A stretch of DNA of 64,000 bases from Brevibacillus agri (GCF_004117055.1 NZ_CP026363.1:4822501-4886500), one strand, 5' to 3'; counted from the first letter of the stretch, positions 27,788-36,603 are shown. The notes: a model not told the origin generated them from the sequence alone. Numbers and translations are program-made.

Positions 27788-27806
27788 ATTAACAGCAGGT
27801 ACTAAT
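27788..27806 (-). promoter_or_regulatory. Candidate FapR operator upstream of fabL
   Basis: On the - strand ATTAGTACCTGCTGTTAAT matches the FapR box core TTAGTACCT with a degenerate second half. It overlaps a possible TTGACT / AATAGT promoter pair and lies 28 bases upstream of fabL. A TATAAT also stands at 27826-27831. FapR would repress fabL when malonyl-CoA is low. Confidence 0.55.
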
Positions 27807-27956
27807 AAGTCAAAATCACTTTTTCATTATACAACTCCACTCCTGCTTTTGCTACCGCGAGCAAAAATCTCCTCTGACTAAAGCCATGCCGCAAACAGCC
27901 ATACTAAACACGCCAAAAGCCAGCCGAGCGGCTACAGACAAAGGAGGAACGAAGCG

Positions 27957-28181
27957 ATGTACATAGGACGCGACTTGTCCGAGTTGACCATGGTCCCGCT
28001 GGCACAGTGGGAACTCAACGAGCTGTTGCACTACCACGATTCGTTTTCGCAGCTCGCCCCTTATTTGAGTGCAGAGGGCGCTTCGCTGCATGTAAAAGTG
28101 ATTCGCGAGCTGGAATCACGCGGTCCGGTCGGCGGCGACAGCGGAGGCTGGGATCATGCTTCCAAGCCGATTTACGACTGA
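27957..28181 (+). CDS. YfhS-like small cytosolic protein
   Basis: 74 residues, acidic and soluble, starting MYIGRDLSELTMVPLAQWE and with no membrane segment or cysteine. The N terminus and length resemble my recollection of Bacillus subtilis YfhS, and its position between mutY and fabL also fits yfhS. Function unknown. A clear AAAGGAGG lies 8 bases before the ATG and a terminator follows. Could instead be an unrelated orphan; homology was not tested. Confidence 0.7.
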   Translation: MYIGRDLSELTMVPLAQWELNELLHYHDSFSQLAPYLSAEGASLHVKVIRELESRGPVGGDSGGWDHASKPIYD

Positions 28182-28192
28182 TCGCACTTCGC

Positions 28193-28243
28193 AAAAAAAA
28201 CCGGCTGCCAAACAGACGAGGCTGTCTGCTGCACCGGGTTTTT
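28193..28243. terminator. Bidirectional terminator
   Basis: AAACCGG...CCGGGTTT with an inner CAGAC/GTCTG stem and U-runs on both sides separates yfhS-like gene and the chemoreceptor gene. Confidence 0.75.
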
Positions 28244-28247
28244 GCTT

Positions 28248-30215
28248 TTAAATCTTGAATTTGCCGATCTGCTCCTGGAGATCTTCTGCCAATCGCTCCA
28301 GTGACATTGCGGAGGACGCGATCTCTTCCATGGAAGCGAGCTGCTCCTCTGCTGCTGCGGATACGCTCTGCGTGCCGTCCGAAGCTTTCAAGGTCACATC
28401 GGAAATATGGTTGATTAGCTCGACGACCAACTGGGTCTGCTCGGAAATATCTTGCGAAGCCTGGGAGACTCGGCCAATTTTCAGCGCCACATCATCGACC
28501 GCAGACTGGATTTGCTCAAACGAACGCCCAGCCTCGTACACTTTGTCAATCCCTTCCGTCACTTCCCGCTTGCTCTTTTCCATGACGTCAACGGCATTGT
28601 CTGTCTCCTGCTGGATCGCCGCAATCAAATGGCTGATCTGCTCGGCCGACGCCGATGACTGCTCGGCCAGCTTTCGCACCTCGTCTGCTACTACCGCAAA
28701 TCCGCGGCCGGACTCGCCCGCCCGCGCCGCTTCGATGGCTGCGTTCAACGCGAGCAAATTGGTCTGGCTAGCAATGGCGGTAATGACATCGACAATTTTG
28801 CCGATTTCTTGCGAGCGCACTCCGAGATTGTCCACGACTTTTGCCAGACTCAGGATTGATTCGCTGGAGGCGGTCATTTGCTGCACTGCCGATTGGACGG
28901 AGCGGTTTCCTTCCGCCGCAACGGTTGCAGTCTGCTTTGCCGTGTCGGACACTTCCGCCGTGTAGTTGGCGATTTGGCTGATCCGCTGCGACATTTGCTC
29001 GACGGCTGCGGTACTCTTTTGCGTATGCGATACTTGCTGCTCTGTGCCTGTCGCCATGTCCTGCATCGTCGTCGCGATCTGCTCGGTCGCCTTGCTCGTC
29101 TGGTCTGCGCTTGCCGAGAGTTCCTCTGCGGATGCCGCCAGTTGCTGGACAGAATCGTTTACGGAGTAAAGCAAGGAACGGAGCGATTCAGCCATATGGT
29201 TGAATGTTTTCGCCAGCACGCCCAACTCGTCGTCGCTTTTGACTTCCACCTGCTGGGTCACGTCGCCCTGGCTCATTTTTTCCGCCGCATCTGTCAACTG
29301 TTGCAGCGGACGCAGCAACGAGCGCAAAATGCTGTACACGATTCCCGCTCCAATGACGATCGTAATCGCGACGACCAGCAATGTTCTGTAAAAGATCGGG
29401 CTGGCCGCAACCTCTGCTTCGGTGCGGTACATGACGCCCATCAGTTTCCAGCCTGTTTGCTCGTTGGTGACAAAAGTCGCCTTCGCGTCATTTCCTTCAT
29501 CCGTAAAGCCAAACTTCCCTTCGGTTTGGGCGTAAAGGTCTTCCACCCACGGCTGTGTCGCGTCAGCGCCTGGCGTTCCGGTCGGATGGATGAGCAGCTT
29601 GCGGTTTGCATCGAAAATAGACATGTATCCTTTGCTGCCGATTTTCGCTTGTTTCACGGTTTCGTTGAGCGCGGTCAACTGAATGTCGATTCCAAGCACG
29701 CCCGAACGGTCAGACAAAGCTTTGGCCAAACCTACAACTACATTCCCTGTAATTGCATCAATGTACGGGTCCGTAATGATCGTCTTGTCAGGCTCGGCCA
29801 TTGCCGCCTGGTACCAGGGGCGTTTGCGCGGATCGTAATCGGCAGACAGCTTGGCGTCTGTCGCTGTCAGCATCTTGCCATTTTCCTCGCCGATGTAGAC
29901 CTCGCCAATGTCCGGATGCAGTTTGTGGAAGGTTTGCAGCTTTTTACGGGCAGAGCTTCTCATCTGCTCCGTCAGTTCTTCTTTCCCGATCTCGGAAGCG
30001 ATCAGCTCCAAATCGCGGGATTGCGCCTCCAGTGTACGGTCCAACAGCTCGTCCACCAAGCGAACGTTCTCGGCGGCCGTCATCAACAGTTGTTCCTCCA
30101 GCCGATCCTTGGCACTCTGATAAGAGAGCAAACCAAGAGTGAGCACGGGAACAATCAAGATGAGGGAGAACGAAGCAATCAGCTTGGCTCGAACGGTCAA
30201 TCTTGGCATTTTCAT
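28248..30215 (-). CDS. Methyl-accepting chemotaxis protein with dCache sensor
   Basis: 655 residues. Layout: TM1 (about 10-32), extracellular double-Cache ligand domain (about 38-260, with the RKRPWYQAA motif at 130-138), TM2 (about 277-298), HAMP (299-350) and the cytoplasmic signalling helices. The hairpin tip (about 480-520) keeps the highly conserved [16 protein letters not shown] core that binds CheA/CheW. dCache receptors usually bind amino acids or small carboxylates; the ligand here is unknown. It stands alone, with ribosome binding site AAGGTGATG. Confidence 0.93.
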   Translation of the reverse strand: MKMPRLTVRAKLIASFSLILIVPVLTLGLLSYQSAKDRLEEQLLMTAAENVRLVDELLDRTLEAQSRDLELIASEIGKEELTEQMRSSARKKLQTFHKLHPDIGEVYIGEENGKMLTATDAKLSADYDPRKRPWYQAAMAEPDKTIITDPYIDAITGNVVVGLAKALSDRSGVLGIDIQLTALNETVKQAKIGSKGYMSIFDANRKLLIHPTGTPGADATQPWVEDLYAQTEGKFGFTDEGNDAKATFVTNEQTGWKLMGVMYRTEAEVAASPIFYRTLLVVAITIVIGAGIVYSILRSLLRPLQQLTDAAEKMSQGDVTQQVEVKSDDELGVLAKTFNHMAESLRSLLYSVNDSVQQLAASAEELSASADQTSKATEQIATTMQDMATGTEQQVSHTQKSTAAVEQMSQRISQIANYTAEVSDTAKQTATVAAEGNRSVQSAVQQMTASSESILSLAKVVDNLGVRSQEIGKIVDVITAIASQTNLLALNAAIEAARAGESGRGFAVVADEVRKLAEQSSASAEQISHLIAAIQQETDNAVDVMEKSKREVTEGIDKVYEAGRSFEQIQSAVDDVALKIGRVSQASQDISEQTQLVVELINHISDVTLKASDGTQSVSAAAEEQLASMEEIASSAMSLERLAEDLQEQIGKFKI

Positions 30216-30367
30216 CCGACTTCATCACCTTTTCGCATAGTCTCGTTGTCTGATATACTTACCCGCTATATCAAGCTGGCTAAACCAATAATCGCACATC
30301 CTTTTACTTTTTATTATATTTTATTATTTTCAGAATTAACTTTCTTCAGAATTTAGGTAAAAAGTGC

Positions 30368-30396
30368 TTTACAACAAGAAAAAAATGCCATATTCT
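30368..30396 (+). promoter_or_regulatory. Promoter of the small-protein cluster
   Basis: -35 TTTACA (30368-30373), 17-bp spacer, -10 TATTCT (30391-30396), 48 bases upstream of the first small frame. Confidence 0.6.
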
Positions 30397-30443
30397 AAGG
30401 TTACGTTTTACGACACTACTACTCGAAGGAAGGAGGCTGCAAC

Positions 30444-30539
30444 ATGATGACTGTACTCGCTTTTGCACCTGCATTCACTGATCGTCTAATCGTTGCCAAA
30501 ACTGCATATAACAGCGCCTCCTGGACCGGCGAATTGTAG
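30444..30539 (+). CDS. 31-residue peptide of unknown function, first of the small-protein cluster
   Basis: A frame starting with two ATGs (30444 and 30447) and preceded by AAGGAGG encodes 31 residues, beginning MMTVLAFAPAFTDRL. It has a modestly hydrophobic N-terminal half and no family I recognise. The strong ribosome binding site and the promoter 48 bases upstream support translation. It is followed by two similar hairpins and then YrzI-family genes, so it may be a leader peptide or a member of the same small-protein unit. Confidence 0.5.
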   Translation: MMTVLAFAPAFTDRLIVAKTAYNSASWTGEL

Positions 30540-30578
30540 ATGGATTCGTATCTTCAGCATTCTCATTCGTCAATTACC

Positions 30579-30666
30579 AGACCATGGGCGTTGTAGCTTG
30601 TGGTCTTTCGTTTGCTTTGTGACGCCAAGAGACCGCAGGCATTAGCCCGTGGTCTTTTTCTTGGCG
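30579..30666 (+). repeat. Two tandem, related terminator-like hairpins
   Basis: Hairpin 1 (30579-30609) pairs AGACCA with TGGTCT and ends TTTCG. Hairpin 2 (30623-30666) pairs AGACC with GGTCT inside a longer CGCCAAGA/TCTTGGCG stem with TTTTTC. The two share the pattern AGACC-(GGC)-(GCC)-GTGGTCTTT, so one looks like a duplicate of the other. Being between a peptide gene and yrzI genes, they could partly terminate or attenuate transcription. Confidence 0.6.
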
Positions 30667-30709
30667 ACAACCATCCATTTTCTTCCATATTGAGAGGAGG
30701 TGATTTGAC

Positions 30710-30862
30710 ATGGTACTGAACTTCTTGCTGTTCACTGTCAAGATCGAGCGCAAACAAGTGAAACCCGAAGAGCGCATGGCCGCTTACGCCCGCGCCCGCT
30801 ATCTGGAGGAACGCGCCGAGGCGCACGCTTTTGAAGCCGCACAATTTGTTAGCCGCATCTAA
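30710..30862 (+). CDS. YrzI-family small protein, copy 1
   Basis: 50 residues: a hydrophobic start (MVLNFLLFTVKIE) followed by a charged amphipathic helix containing KPEERMAAYARARYLEER. This shape, M-hydrophobic-FT-x-x-IE+++, then E-E/Q-R, is that of the Bacillus YrzI small proteins, reported as sporulation-associated with unknown function and often tandem. GAGAGGAGGTGATTTGAC before ATG is an excellent ribosome binding site. Copy 2 follows at 31001. Confidence 0.72.
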   Translation: MVLNFLLFTVKIERKQVKPEERMAAYARARYLEERAEAHAFEAAQFVSRI

Positions 30863-30899
30863 TTTTTGGTTTTGCATTTTACATTGGGAGGGATTTTGT

Positions 30900-30965
30900 A
30901 TGAAAAACAGACAAAGACGTCAGATGATGAGATTTACAGGAGTCAAAGCGATAGACGGCGGCTGA
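30900..30965 (+). CDS. 21-residue basic peptide between the two YrzI copies
   Basis: ATG with GGGAGG 8 bases upstream opens a 21-codon frame rich in Arg and Lys (begins MKNRQRRQMMRF) that stops 35 bases before YrzI copy 2. It may be a leader or coupling peptide. Only the ribosome binding site supports it; composition gives no family. Confidence 0.35.
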   Translation: MKNRQRRQMMRFTGVKAIDGG

Positions 30966-31000
30966 CTGCACTACACACCAGGGATGGGAGGTGGACCTTC

Positions 31001-31159
31001 ATGTACATTCCAATGATTTTCTTCACCATTATTATTGAGAAGCGGAAATTGACCCCTGAGCAGCGCGAAACACGGTATTTGCAGCAAAAAGCGATCGCTG
31101 AGTGGGAAGAGCGGAAGCATCAGATTGCGATGCAGTTTCCGGAATTTCTCTACCGATAA
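31001..31159 (+). CDS. YrzI-family small protein, copy 2
   Basis: 52 residues starting MYIPMIFFTIIIEKRKLTP, then a charged helix. Alignment by eye with copy 1 shows the same hydrophobic head, the FT-x-x-IE core, and P-E-(E/Q)-R junction, so the two are paralogues. GGGAGG precedes the ATG by 9 bases, and a terminator follows the stop. Predicted to be a small membrane-associated protein; function unknown. Confidence 0.75.
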   Translation: MYIPMIFFTIIIEKRKLTPEQRETRYLQQKAIAEWEERKHQIAMQFPEFLYR

Positions 31160-31177
31160 GACAAACAAGCACATTCA

Positions 31178-31216
31178 GGAAGATCATGCCCGTTACGGCG
31201 TGATCTTCTTTTTTTG
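31178..31216 (+). terminator. Terminator of the small-protein cluster
   Basis: GAAGATCA (31179-31186) pairs with TGATCTTC (31201-31208), followed by seven T residues. Confidence 0.88.
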
Positions 31217-31322
31217 CCGATTGGCGACACAGGCGTGACGGACAGACCGCGCAGCAGCCACAACTGCAACAACGAAAAAAGCTGCCGAGAGAACCCTCGA
31301 CAGCTTTTTGCCAGTGAGCAGC

Positions 31323-32438
31323 TTATTTGCTTTTTTGCCCGAGCAGCTCGCGGATTTTGTGGTGGGCCATCGGGAACGTGTACGCATCCAGCTCGCTCCA
31401 GGCGGCAAAACGCGCATGGCCCGGCAACTCGCCCCCCTCGATCCAGTCACAGGACCAGACCTGCATGTTCCACTGCAAATGGGAAAAAACGTGCTGCACC
31501 GCGCCGAGCGGCTCCAGAACCTCGATGTCGATTCCGAATCGTTCGCTGATTCCACGCGCGAGCGCCTCTCTTTTGGCGGCATCCTTTTGCTGCTCCGTCT
31601 CCACCATGGGAAACTCCCACATGCCTGCCAACAGCCCTTGATCGGGGCGTTTGTTAATCAGCACCTTGCCGTCGCGTTCGATGATCGCCACTTGCAGATC
31701 GACAGGGCGTGGCGGTTTCGCTTTGCCCTTGATCGGCAACTCCTCCTGCACACCCTCCTGCCGCGCCATACAGTAATCAAACACCGGACAGGTCAGGCAC
31801 TGCGGCGTGCGCGGCAGGCAGACCATCGCCCCCAGCTCCATCAGCGCCTGGTTAAAATCGCCTGCCCGGCCTTCCGGGATCACCTGGCGCACGAGATGCT
31901 CGATCTTGATGCGGGTAGCGGGCTTCGCGATGTCATCCGTCAAGTACAGCAGCCGGGAAAAAACGCGCATGACGTTCCCGTCGACAGCAGGCTCCGGCTT
32001 TTCGTAGGCAATGCTTAAAATCGCCCCCGCCGTGTACGGCCCTACGCCTTTCAAAGTGGCGATCTCCTCCGGCGTGTCCGGCACGACTCCTCCGTAGCGG
32101 GCCGTCACCTCGCGCGCTGCCGCCTGCAGATTGCGAGCGCGGGAATAGTAGCCAAGTCCTTCCCATGCTTTTAACACTTCGTCTTCTGGTGCATTTGCCA
32201 AATCGACAACCGTCGGAAATTTTTCCATGAAATTCGCATAATAAGGCTTAACGGTCTCTACTCTTGTCTGCTGCAGCATGATTTCCGACACCCACACCCG
32301 ATACGGATCGCGGTTGATCCGCCACGGCAGATCCCGCTTTTGCGAGTCGTACCAGGCAAGCAAATCGTGCGAAAAGCCGAAGACGTGAAATTCCTCCGGG
32401 AGAGTGTACCGCAAGCCGGTTTCTTTTTTCCTTGCCAT
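31323..32438 (-). CDS. mutY: A/G-specific adenine DNA glycosylase MutY
   Basis: 371 residues. It removes adenine mispaired with 8-oxoguanine. Catalytic Glu is in WVSEIMLQQTRVETV, the helix-hairpin-helix is LKGVGPYTAGAI, the catalytic Asp is in VDGNVMRV, and the [4Fe-4S] motif is C-X6-C-X2-C-X5-C (CLPRTPQCLTCPVFDYC). A NUDIX-like C-terminal domain (about 245-370) recognises 8-oxoG. The open frame extends upstream into the next gene; the ATG giving MARKKETGL is the plausible start, though AAGGAG is rather far (about 14 bases). Matches yfhQ position in Bacillus subtilis. Confidence 0.93.
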   Translation of the reverse strand: MARKKETGLRYTLPEEFHVFGFSHDLLAWYDSQKRDLPWRINRDPYRVWVSEIMLQQTRVETVKPYYANFMEKFPTVVDLANAPEDEVLKAWEGLGYYSRARNLQAAAREVTARYGGVVPDTPEEIATLKGVGPYTAGAILSIAYEKPEPAVDGNVMRVFSRLLYLTDDIAKPATRIKIEHLVRQVIPEGRAGDFNQALMELGAMVCLPRTPQCLTCPVFDYCMARQEGVQEELPIKGKAKPPRPVDLQVAIIERDGKVLINKRPDQGLLAGMWEFPMVETEQQKDAAKREALARGISERFGIDIEVLEPLGAVQHVFSHLQWNMQVWSCDWIEGGELPGHARFAAWSELDAYTFPMAHHKIRELLGQKSK

Positions 32439-32458
32439 TTCTTCGTCGTCTGCTCCTT

Positions 32459-32752
32459 CTATTGTGGTAACGCGGCTGGACGAAACGCCCAAACGTGCAG
32501 CTTGTCCGCTCCGCCCGCTACACAGTCGCAAAACGCGCGGTCTGCCAAGCGGTGTGCCTTGATCTGTTCGTATTCGTGCACAGTCTCAACTTCAAAGGCT
32601 TCGACAAACAAGCCCGGCTGATCCAGTCCTTCCATACAGCGGTACTGGCGCGCGCCCAACGCCTCCATGCTCTCAGCCATGGATGCGAGCAGCCGCAGAG
32701 CCTGATCGCGTTTTTCCGATTGCAGCTTGTATTCGATAAACACGGTTAGCAT
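32459..32752 (-). CDS. Small ABM/ferredoxin-fold-like protein of unknown function
   Basis: 97 residues, no membrane segment. The pattern of an edge strand (MLTVFIEYKL), a helix, and a second strand/helix pair with HEYEQIKAH resembles dimeric alpha/beta-barrel monooxygenase-like folds, but no catalytic motif is visible and I do not recognise a named family. AGGAGGG lies about 11 bases before the ATG. It ends 20 bases before mutY and is probably co-transcribed with it. Confidence 0.7.
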   Translation of the reverse strand: MLTVFIEYKLQSEKRDQALRLLASMAESMEALGARQYRCMEGLDQPGLFVEAFEVETVHEYEQIKAHRLADRAFCDCVAGGADKLHVWAFRPAALPQ

Positions 32753-32908
32753 GCGACATGTCCCTCCTTGATCTATTCATCATACCCTTTTTGCAAAAGC
32801 GGGAACAAGCTCACAATTTTTTTCAGCGGAGGAGGGAATTATGTCGCCTCACACGCTATAATAAACAATAACAACAGCCTGGAAGGAAAGGAGGAAGACA
32901 ACGATTCC

Positions 32909-33904
32909 ATGGATACTGCCACACACTTTGCCATGGGCTTCGGATTGGCCGGGCTCGCCTACCTCGATCCTGTCGTAGCTTCTTCTCCCTCGCTTGCGGC
33001 TGCCGTTATGATCGGCACGGTCATCGGTTCGCAAGCACCCGATCTGGATGGGTTGGTCCGCCTCCGCGGCACGGCTGCCTATATACGCAACCATCGGGGC
33101 GTTTCTCACTCTGTACCGGCCTTGTTTTTATGGACAGGAGCCATTTTTGGGCTCATTCAGGCATTGATGCCACAGACCTCCTGGCTGCATCTGCTGGGCT
33201 GGATCTTTCTGGCCGTCTGCCTGCACGTCTTCGTCGATTTGTTCAATTCCTATGGCACAAAGGGCTTGTATCCGTTTCGCGACAAATGGGTCGCCCTCAA
33301 CGCCATTTTCATTTTTGACCCGTTCATTTTTGCCGCTCATCTCGTCGGCTTCATGCTCTGGGCAGCGGGCGCTCACCCCGGGCGAAGCTTTCTCTTGATT
33401 TACCTCGTGATCGCCGTATACTACTACTGGCGCTGCCAGGTGCAAAAGCGGACTACAGAGCTTGTTCGCGCGCGCATCGGCAAGCCTGGCATGTACACGA
33501 TCATCCCTACCCTTTCCTGGACGCACTGGACGTTTGTCGCCAAAACCGAGCAGCACTGGTACGTGGGCGAAGTGCACTCCGGCGACGTGGCGATTTTGGA
33601 CACTTTCTCCATCAAGCCTGAAAACGAAGTGATCGCCGCTGCCAAAAAAAGCTTCAAGGTCCAGTCCTTCCTCGCCTTCACGCACCACGTTCACGTAGAA
33701 ACGAAGGAACGCCCCTTCGGCTACGAGGTAAAATGGATTGACCTGCGCTACCGCTCCCGTTTTCAAGGAAAAAGCCACTACATGTTCGTCGCCGTTGTCC
33801 ATCTCGACTACGAATTGAATATCCGGGACTCCTTCGTCGGCTGGATTCACCGCGGAGAGGAACAGCTCGCCAAAAAGCTCGACTCCAAGCGCCAGCTCGG
33901 GTAG
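32909..33904 (+). CDS. yfhP: YfhP-type membrane-bound metal-dependent hydrolase
   Basis: 331 residues. The N-terminal half has four hydrophobic segments with conserved metal-binding residues of the YdjM/YfhP (DUF457) family: THFAMG, SQAPDLD, RNHRGVSHS and LHVFVDLFNSYGTKG. The C-terminal half is a soluble beta-rich domain. The molecular function is uncertain; Bacillus subtilis yfhP next to mutY has the same arrangement. AAAGGAGG is about 15 bases from the ATG, a long spacing, yet no closer in-frame start exists. Divergent from the mutY unit. Confidence 0.88.
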   Translation: MDTATHFAMGFGLAGLAYLDPVVASSPSLAAAVMIGTVIGSQAPDLDGLVRLRGTAAYIRNHRGVSHSVPALFLWTGAIFGLIQALMPQTSWLHLLGWIFLAVCLHVFVDLFNSYGTKGLYPFRDKWVALNAIFIFDPFIFAAHLVGFMLWAAGAHPGRSFLLIYLVIAVYYYWRCQVQKRTTELVRARIGKPGMYTIIPTLSWTHWTFVAKTEQHWYVGEVHSGDVAILDTFSIKPENEVIAAAKKSFKVQSFLAFTHHVHVETKERPFGYEVKWIDLRYRSRFQGKSHYMFVAVVHLDYELNIRDSFVGWIHRGEEQLAKKLDSKRQLG

Positions 33905-33920
33905 CCCGCAAGACAAGACC

Positions 33921-33956
33921 GCCAACCGCTCTTTTGGGAAAAGGGCGGTTTTTTTG
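33921..33956 (+). terminator. Rho-independent terminator
   Basis: AACCGC...GCGGTT stem extended by CTTTT/AAAAG and a TTTTTTT tract, after yfhP. Confidence 0.85.
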
Positions 33957-34066
33957 CATCTGACCTGCTCAACTTGATGAAAATTGCACCTTTTTCCCAA
34001 GTCAAAAACCGACTACGATCAGGCTACACCCAAAAAACGTTGAGCTGTCAGACGGGAGGACTTTAC

Positions 34067-34612
34067 ATGATACCGATTCGCTATTCCAAACGCACGATTA
34101 CGGACCAGGAACAGATCGCACAGTTTTTGCAGCAGGCCAAGGTCGGCCATCTCGGGCTGTCCAATGAGCGCGAGCCGTATGTGTTGCCGCTCAATTTCGC
34201 CTGGTGGAACGGCTGTATTTACTTTCACGGCGCGGACTCCGGTCGCAAGGTCGAGATGATAAACGCCAACAGCCGGGTATGCTTCAGCGTCTGCGAAGAG
34301 TACGGCACGATTGCCTCGCCTGTGCCTGCCCATGTGGATACGGCGTACATGAGCGTCTTTTTGGCGGGGACGATTGAACGCGTGCAGGAGCCATCCGAAA
34401 TGCGCGAGGCGATGCAGGCGCTGCTGGACAAATACGTGCCGGGCTACTTTTCCGAGCCGCTGCCTTTGCAACATGTGCTCAAATACCGCTCGTCCGTGGG
34501 CAGCGCGACCGCCATCTTCCGCATCACGCCGGAGACGCTTACAGCCAAGGGCAATCCGCTGGCCGAAGAAAAGCAATTTTATCCGGGGCGAAAAGTGGAG
34601 ATGGACGTGTAG
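34067..34612 (+). CDS. Pyridoxamine 5'-phosphate oxidase-like flavin-binding protein (NimA-like)
   Basis: 181 residues forming a split-barrel FMN-binding protein: VGHLGLSNEREPYVLPLNF and the later YFHGADSGRK and NSRVCFSV segments are characteristic of the Nim/PNPOx-like group. Such proteins bind flavin and may reduce nitro compounds or act on haem; the substrate is unknown. GGGAGG is 8 bases upstream of the ATG at 34067; an upstream in-frame ATG lacks support. Confidence 0.85.
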   Translation: MIPIRYSKRTITDQEQIAQFLQQAKVGHLGLSNEREPYVLPLNFAWWNGCIYFHGADSGRKVEMINANSRVCFSVCEEYGTIASPVPAHVDTAYMSVFLAGTIERVQEPSEMREAMQALLDKYVPGYFSEPLPLQHVLKYRSSVGSATAIFRITPETLTAKGNPLAEEKQFYPGRKVEMDV

Positions 34613-34636
34613 CACGGCTGAAAGCATAAGCAAAGC

Positions 34637-34676
34637 AAAACGACACGCCCCTTTTCGTGGGAACGTGTCGTTTTCG
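34637..34676. terminator. Bidirectional terminator
   Basis: AAAACGACACG (34637-34647) pairs with CGTGTCGTTTT (34664-34674), between convergent genes. Confidence 0.85.
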
Positions 34677-34710
34677 CTTCGGTGGTCACCTGACAAGCCA
34701 GACGCCTGCT

Positions 34711-35163
34711 TTAGCGGTTGTACGGAGCAGACATGCCTGTAGTAATCGCGAGCCGGTTCCAGCTATTGATCGTGTTGATCGCCATAATCAGCGCGACGTA
34801 CTGGCTCTCGTCAAAATGCTTTCGCACTTGCTCGTAGAGGGCATCGGAAACGCCATTTTGCGCGATCTGCGTCACCGCCTCGGTCAAGGCCAGAACCGCA
34901 CGTTCCGCATCGGTATAGACAGCGGCCTCGCGCCAGGCGTTCAGCAGGTAAATGCGCTGCTCCGTCTCGCCGAGCTTGCGCGCATCCTGCGTATGCATAT
35001 CCAGACAAAAGGCGCAGCCGTTGATTTGCGAAGCGCGAATTTTAATCAGCTCGACCAGCTTCTTGTCGAGCCCGCTCTCGTTCACGAATTTTTCAAGCTG
35101 CAGCATGGCTTGGTACGCCTGGGGGTTGGCTTGGTGGTAGTTGAATCTCGCTTGCATGTTCAT
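34711..35163 (-). CDS. Carboxymuconolactone decarboxylase/AhpD-like protein
   Basis: 150 residues, all helical. The redox CxxC motif with nearby His is present as NGCAFCLDMHT, placing it in the AhpD-like alkylhydroperoxidase subgroup. It follows a broken ECF41-type sigma factor by 33 bases; genes of this kind are the classical targets and neighbours of ECF41 sigma factors. With the sigma gene deleted internally, its own regulation may have changed. Start at the first of two in-frame ATGs after GGAGAGGG. Confidence 0.88.
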   Translation of the reverse strand: MNMQARFNYHQANPQAYQAMLQLEKFVNESGLDKKLVELIKIRASQINGCAFCLDMHTQDARKLGETEQRIYLLNAWREAAVYTDAERAVLALTEAVTQIAQNGVSDALYEQVRKHFDESQYVALIMAINTINSWNRLAITTGMSAPYNR

Positions 35164-35196
35164 CTTCCCTCTCCACTCGAATTTGACCTTTCAGTC

Positions 35197-35645
35197 TCAA
35201 AGACGAGCGACCTCCCCCGTTTGTGACCGATTGCCGCCATTTATTTTTTGCAGATGCGCCAATTTGTCCGGATTGACGATCAGGTACATCCGTTCGATCC
35301 GGTCTTCCTGCTGGTTCAGACTGATCTGTACGATCATTTTCAGCTCGCCTTGCGAAAAGACCGCGATGCCATCCTGCCCATTGATGGAGCGAATTTCCAT
35401 CGCGGAATGATTCGCCCATCTCGGCCAGATGCCCAGCCAGAACGACGCCACCCGTCTGCCGGAAAAATCGGGCGCAGTGTGCACCAATAGCTTTTCACGT
35501 GCCGGATTTCGCTGAGGTCTGCCCCGGCCAGCGCCGCAAACGTTTCCTGTACGATGTCCTCTGCCGCAGAGCCCGTCATCCGGTAGGCGAGCGAAAACAG
35601 CAAGCCCTTGTACTCCATGTAAACTTGCTCGATGCTCGCACTCAT
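35197..35645 (-). pseudogene. ECF41/SigJ-type RNA polymerase sigma factor with large internal deletion
   Basis: The first about 55 codons (35645 down to about 35480) encode sigma region 2: YMEYKGLLFSLAYRMTGS and EDIVQETF. The sequence then jumps, in a different frame, to the C-terminal SnoaL-like extension (GRRVASFWLG, later GQDGIAVF and the NPDKLAHL motif typical of ECF41). About 400 bases covering region 2.4 to region 4 are missing, and the two parts are out of frame. No functional sigma factor can be made. The start abuts the stop of the upstream dioxygenase gene (TAAATG). Confidence 0.85.
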
Positions 35646-36440
35646 TTATTCGGCATGACCAAACTGCCAGATCGTATGGCTCAGGCTGCCGTAGCGAAAG
35701 CTCATGTGCAGCCGCTGCGCCGCCCGCTCGTCGTCTGCTGCTCCCATCGCGTAAACGAGCGGCACAAAATGCTCGCTGCCGTAGACCGGGACCGCTTTTT
35801 CCGCATGCGGCGCAAGCTCGCGATAGCGCGCCAACTCATCGACCTTCCAGCCGGTCAGCGTCTGCTGCAGCCACTCTTCGAACTGCAAGGCCCAGTCGAA
35901 GGCGCCTTCCGACGTTTCGCGCATATTCAGGTAGGAAAAGTTGTGAATCGTGCCGCCAGAACCGACAATCAGCACGTCTTTTTGCCGCAGAGGGCTGAGC
36001 GCTTTCCCGATCGCGTACTGCTGCACAACCGTCAGATTCGGGTTGACGGACAGAGCCACGACAGGCACATCCGCTTGCGGGAATATATGGCGCAGCACGA
36101 CCCAGTGGCCGTGGTCAAGCCCTCTTGTCGTGTTCAAGCCGACAGGCACGCCTGCGTCGCGCAGCAGTTGCACTGTCTCTTGCGCGATAGCTTCGTCGCC
36201 TTTTGCCGGGTACTGAATCTCATACAGCTCTTGCGGAAAGCCGCCAAAGTCGTGAATCGTCGGAAACGTCTCCATCGTCCCCACCATCTGGTCAAAAGCT
36301 TCCCAGTGAGCGGAAAACATCACGATCGCGCGCGGGCGGCGCGGCAGTTGGCTGGACAGTTGTTGCAACGCTTGTGTATAGGAATTGTTTTCAATCGCAA
36401 GCAGTGGAGCGCCATGTGCAACGAACAAAGATGGCATCAT
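35646..36440 (-). CDS. Extradiol (class III) ring-opening dioxygenase, DODA/YgiD-like
   Basis: About 264 residues. The N-terminal MMPSLFVAHGAPLLAI carries a metal-ligand His, with further ligands in VMFSAHWE and the Gly-rich VGSGGTIHNF segment, as in LigB-type 4,5-DOPA dioxygenase homologues. It opens catecholic rings using Fe(II) or Zn; the substrate is unknown. The longer GTG start at 36449 lies inside the GAGGAG site, so ATG 36440 is preferred. It directly precedes the ECF41 relic without a gap. Confidence 0.87.
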   Translation of the reverse strand: MMPSLFVAHGAPLLAIENNSYTQALQQLSSQLPRRPRAIVMFSAHWEAFDQMVGTMETFPTIHDFGGFPQELYEIQYPAKGDEAIAQETVQLLRDAGVPVGLNTTRGLDHGHWVVLRHIFPQADVPVVALSVNPNLTVVQQYAIGKALSPLRQKDVLIVGSGGTIHNFSYLNMRETSEGAFDWALQFEEWLQQTLTGWKVDELARYRELAPHAEKAVPVYGSEHFVPLVYAMGAADDERAAQRLHMSFRYGSLSHTIWQFGHAE

Positions 36441-36564
36441 GAGAAACACTCTCCTCTATATTTTTAAAACCAGGTTACTTTTCGTAAGTATTATAACCGA
36501 TCTTTGTTCGCCTGACTATCCTCTGGAAAAAATAAAGCACGGCCCGCCCGAGGCGCTGCGCTGA

Positions 36565-36603
36565 TGCACTAACCCCTACGGCAGCATTGCGCTTTTTTTG
36601 ACA
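36565..36603 (+). terminator. Orphan + strand terminator-like hairpin
   Basis: GCGC..ATGC pairs with GCAT..GCGC followed by seven T residues. No + strand gene precedes it; it may end a small RNA or be fortuitous. Confidence 0.4.
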
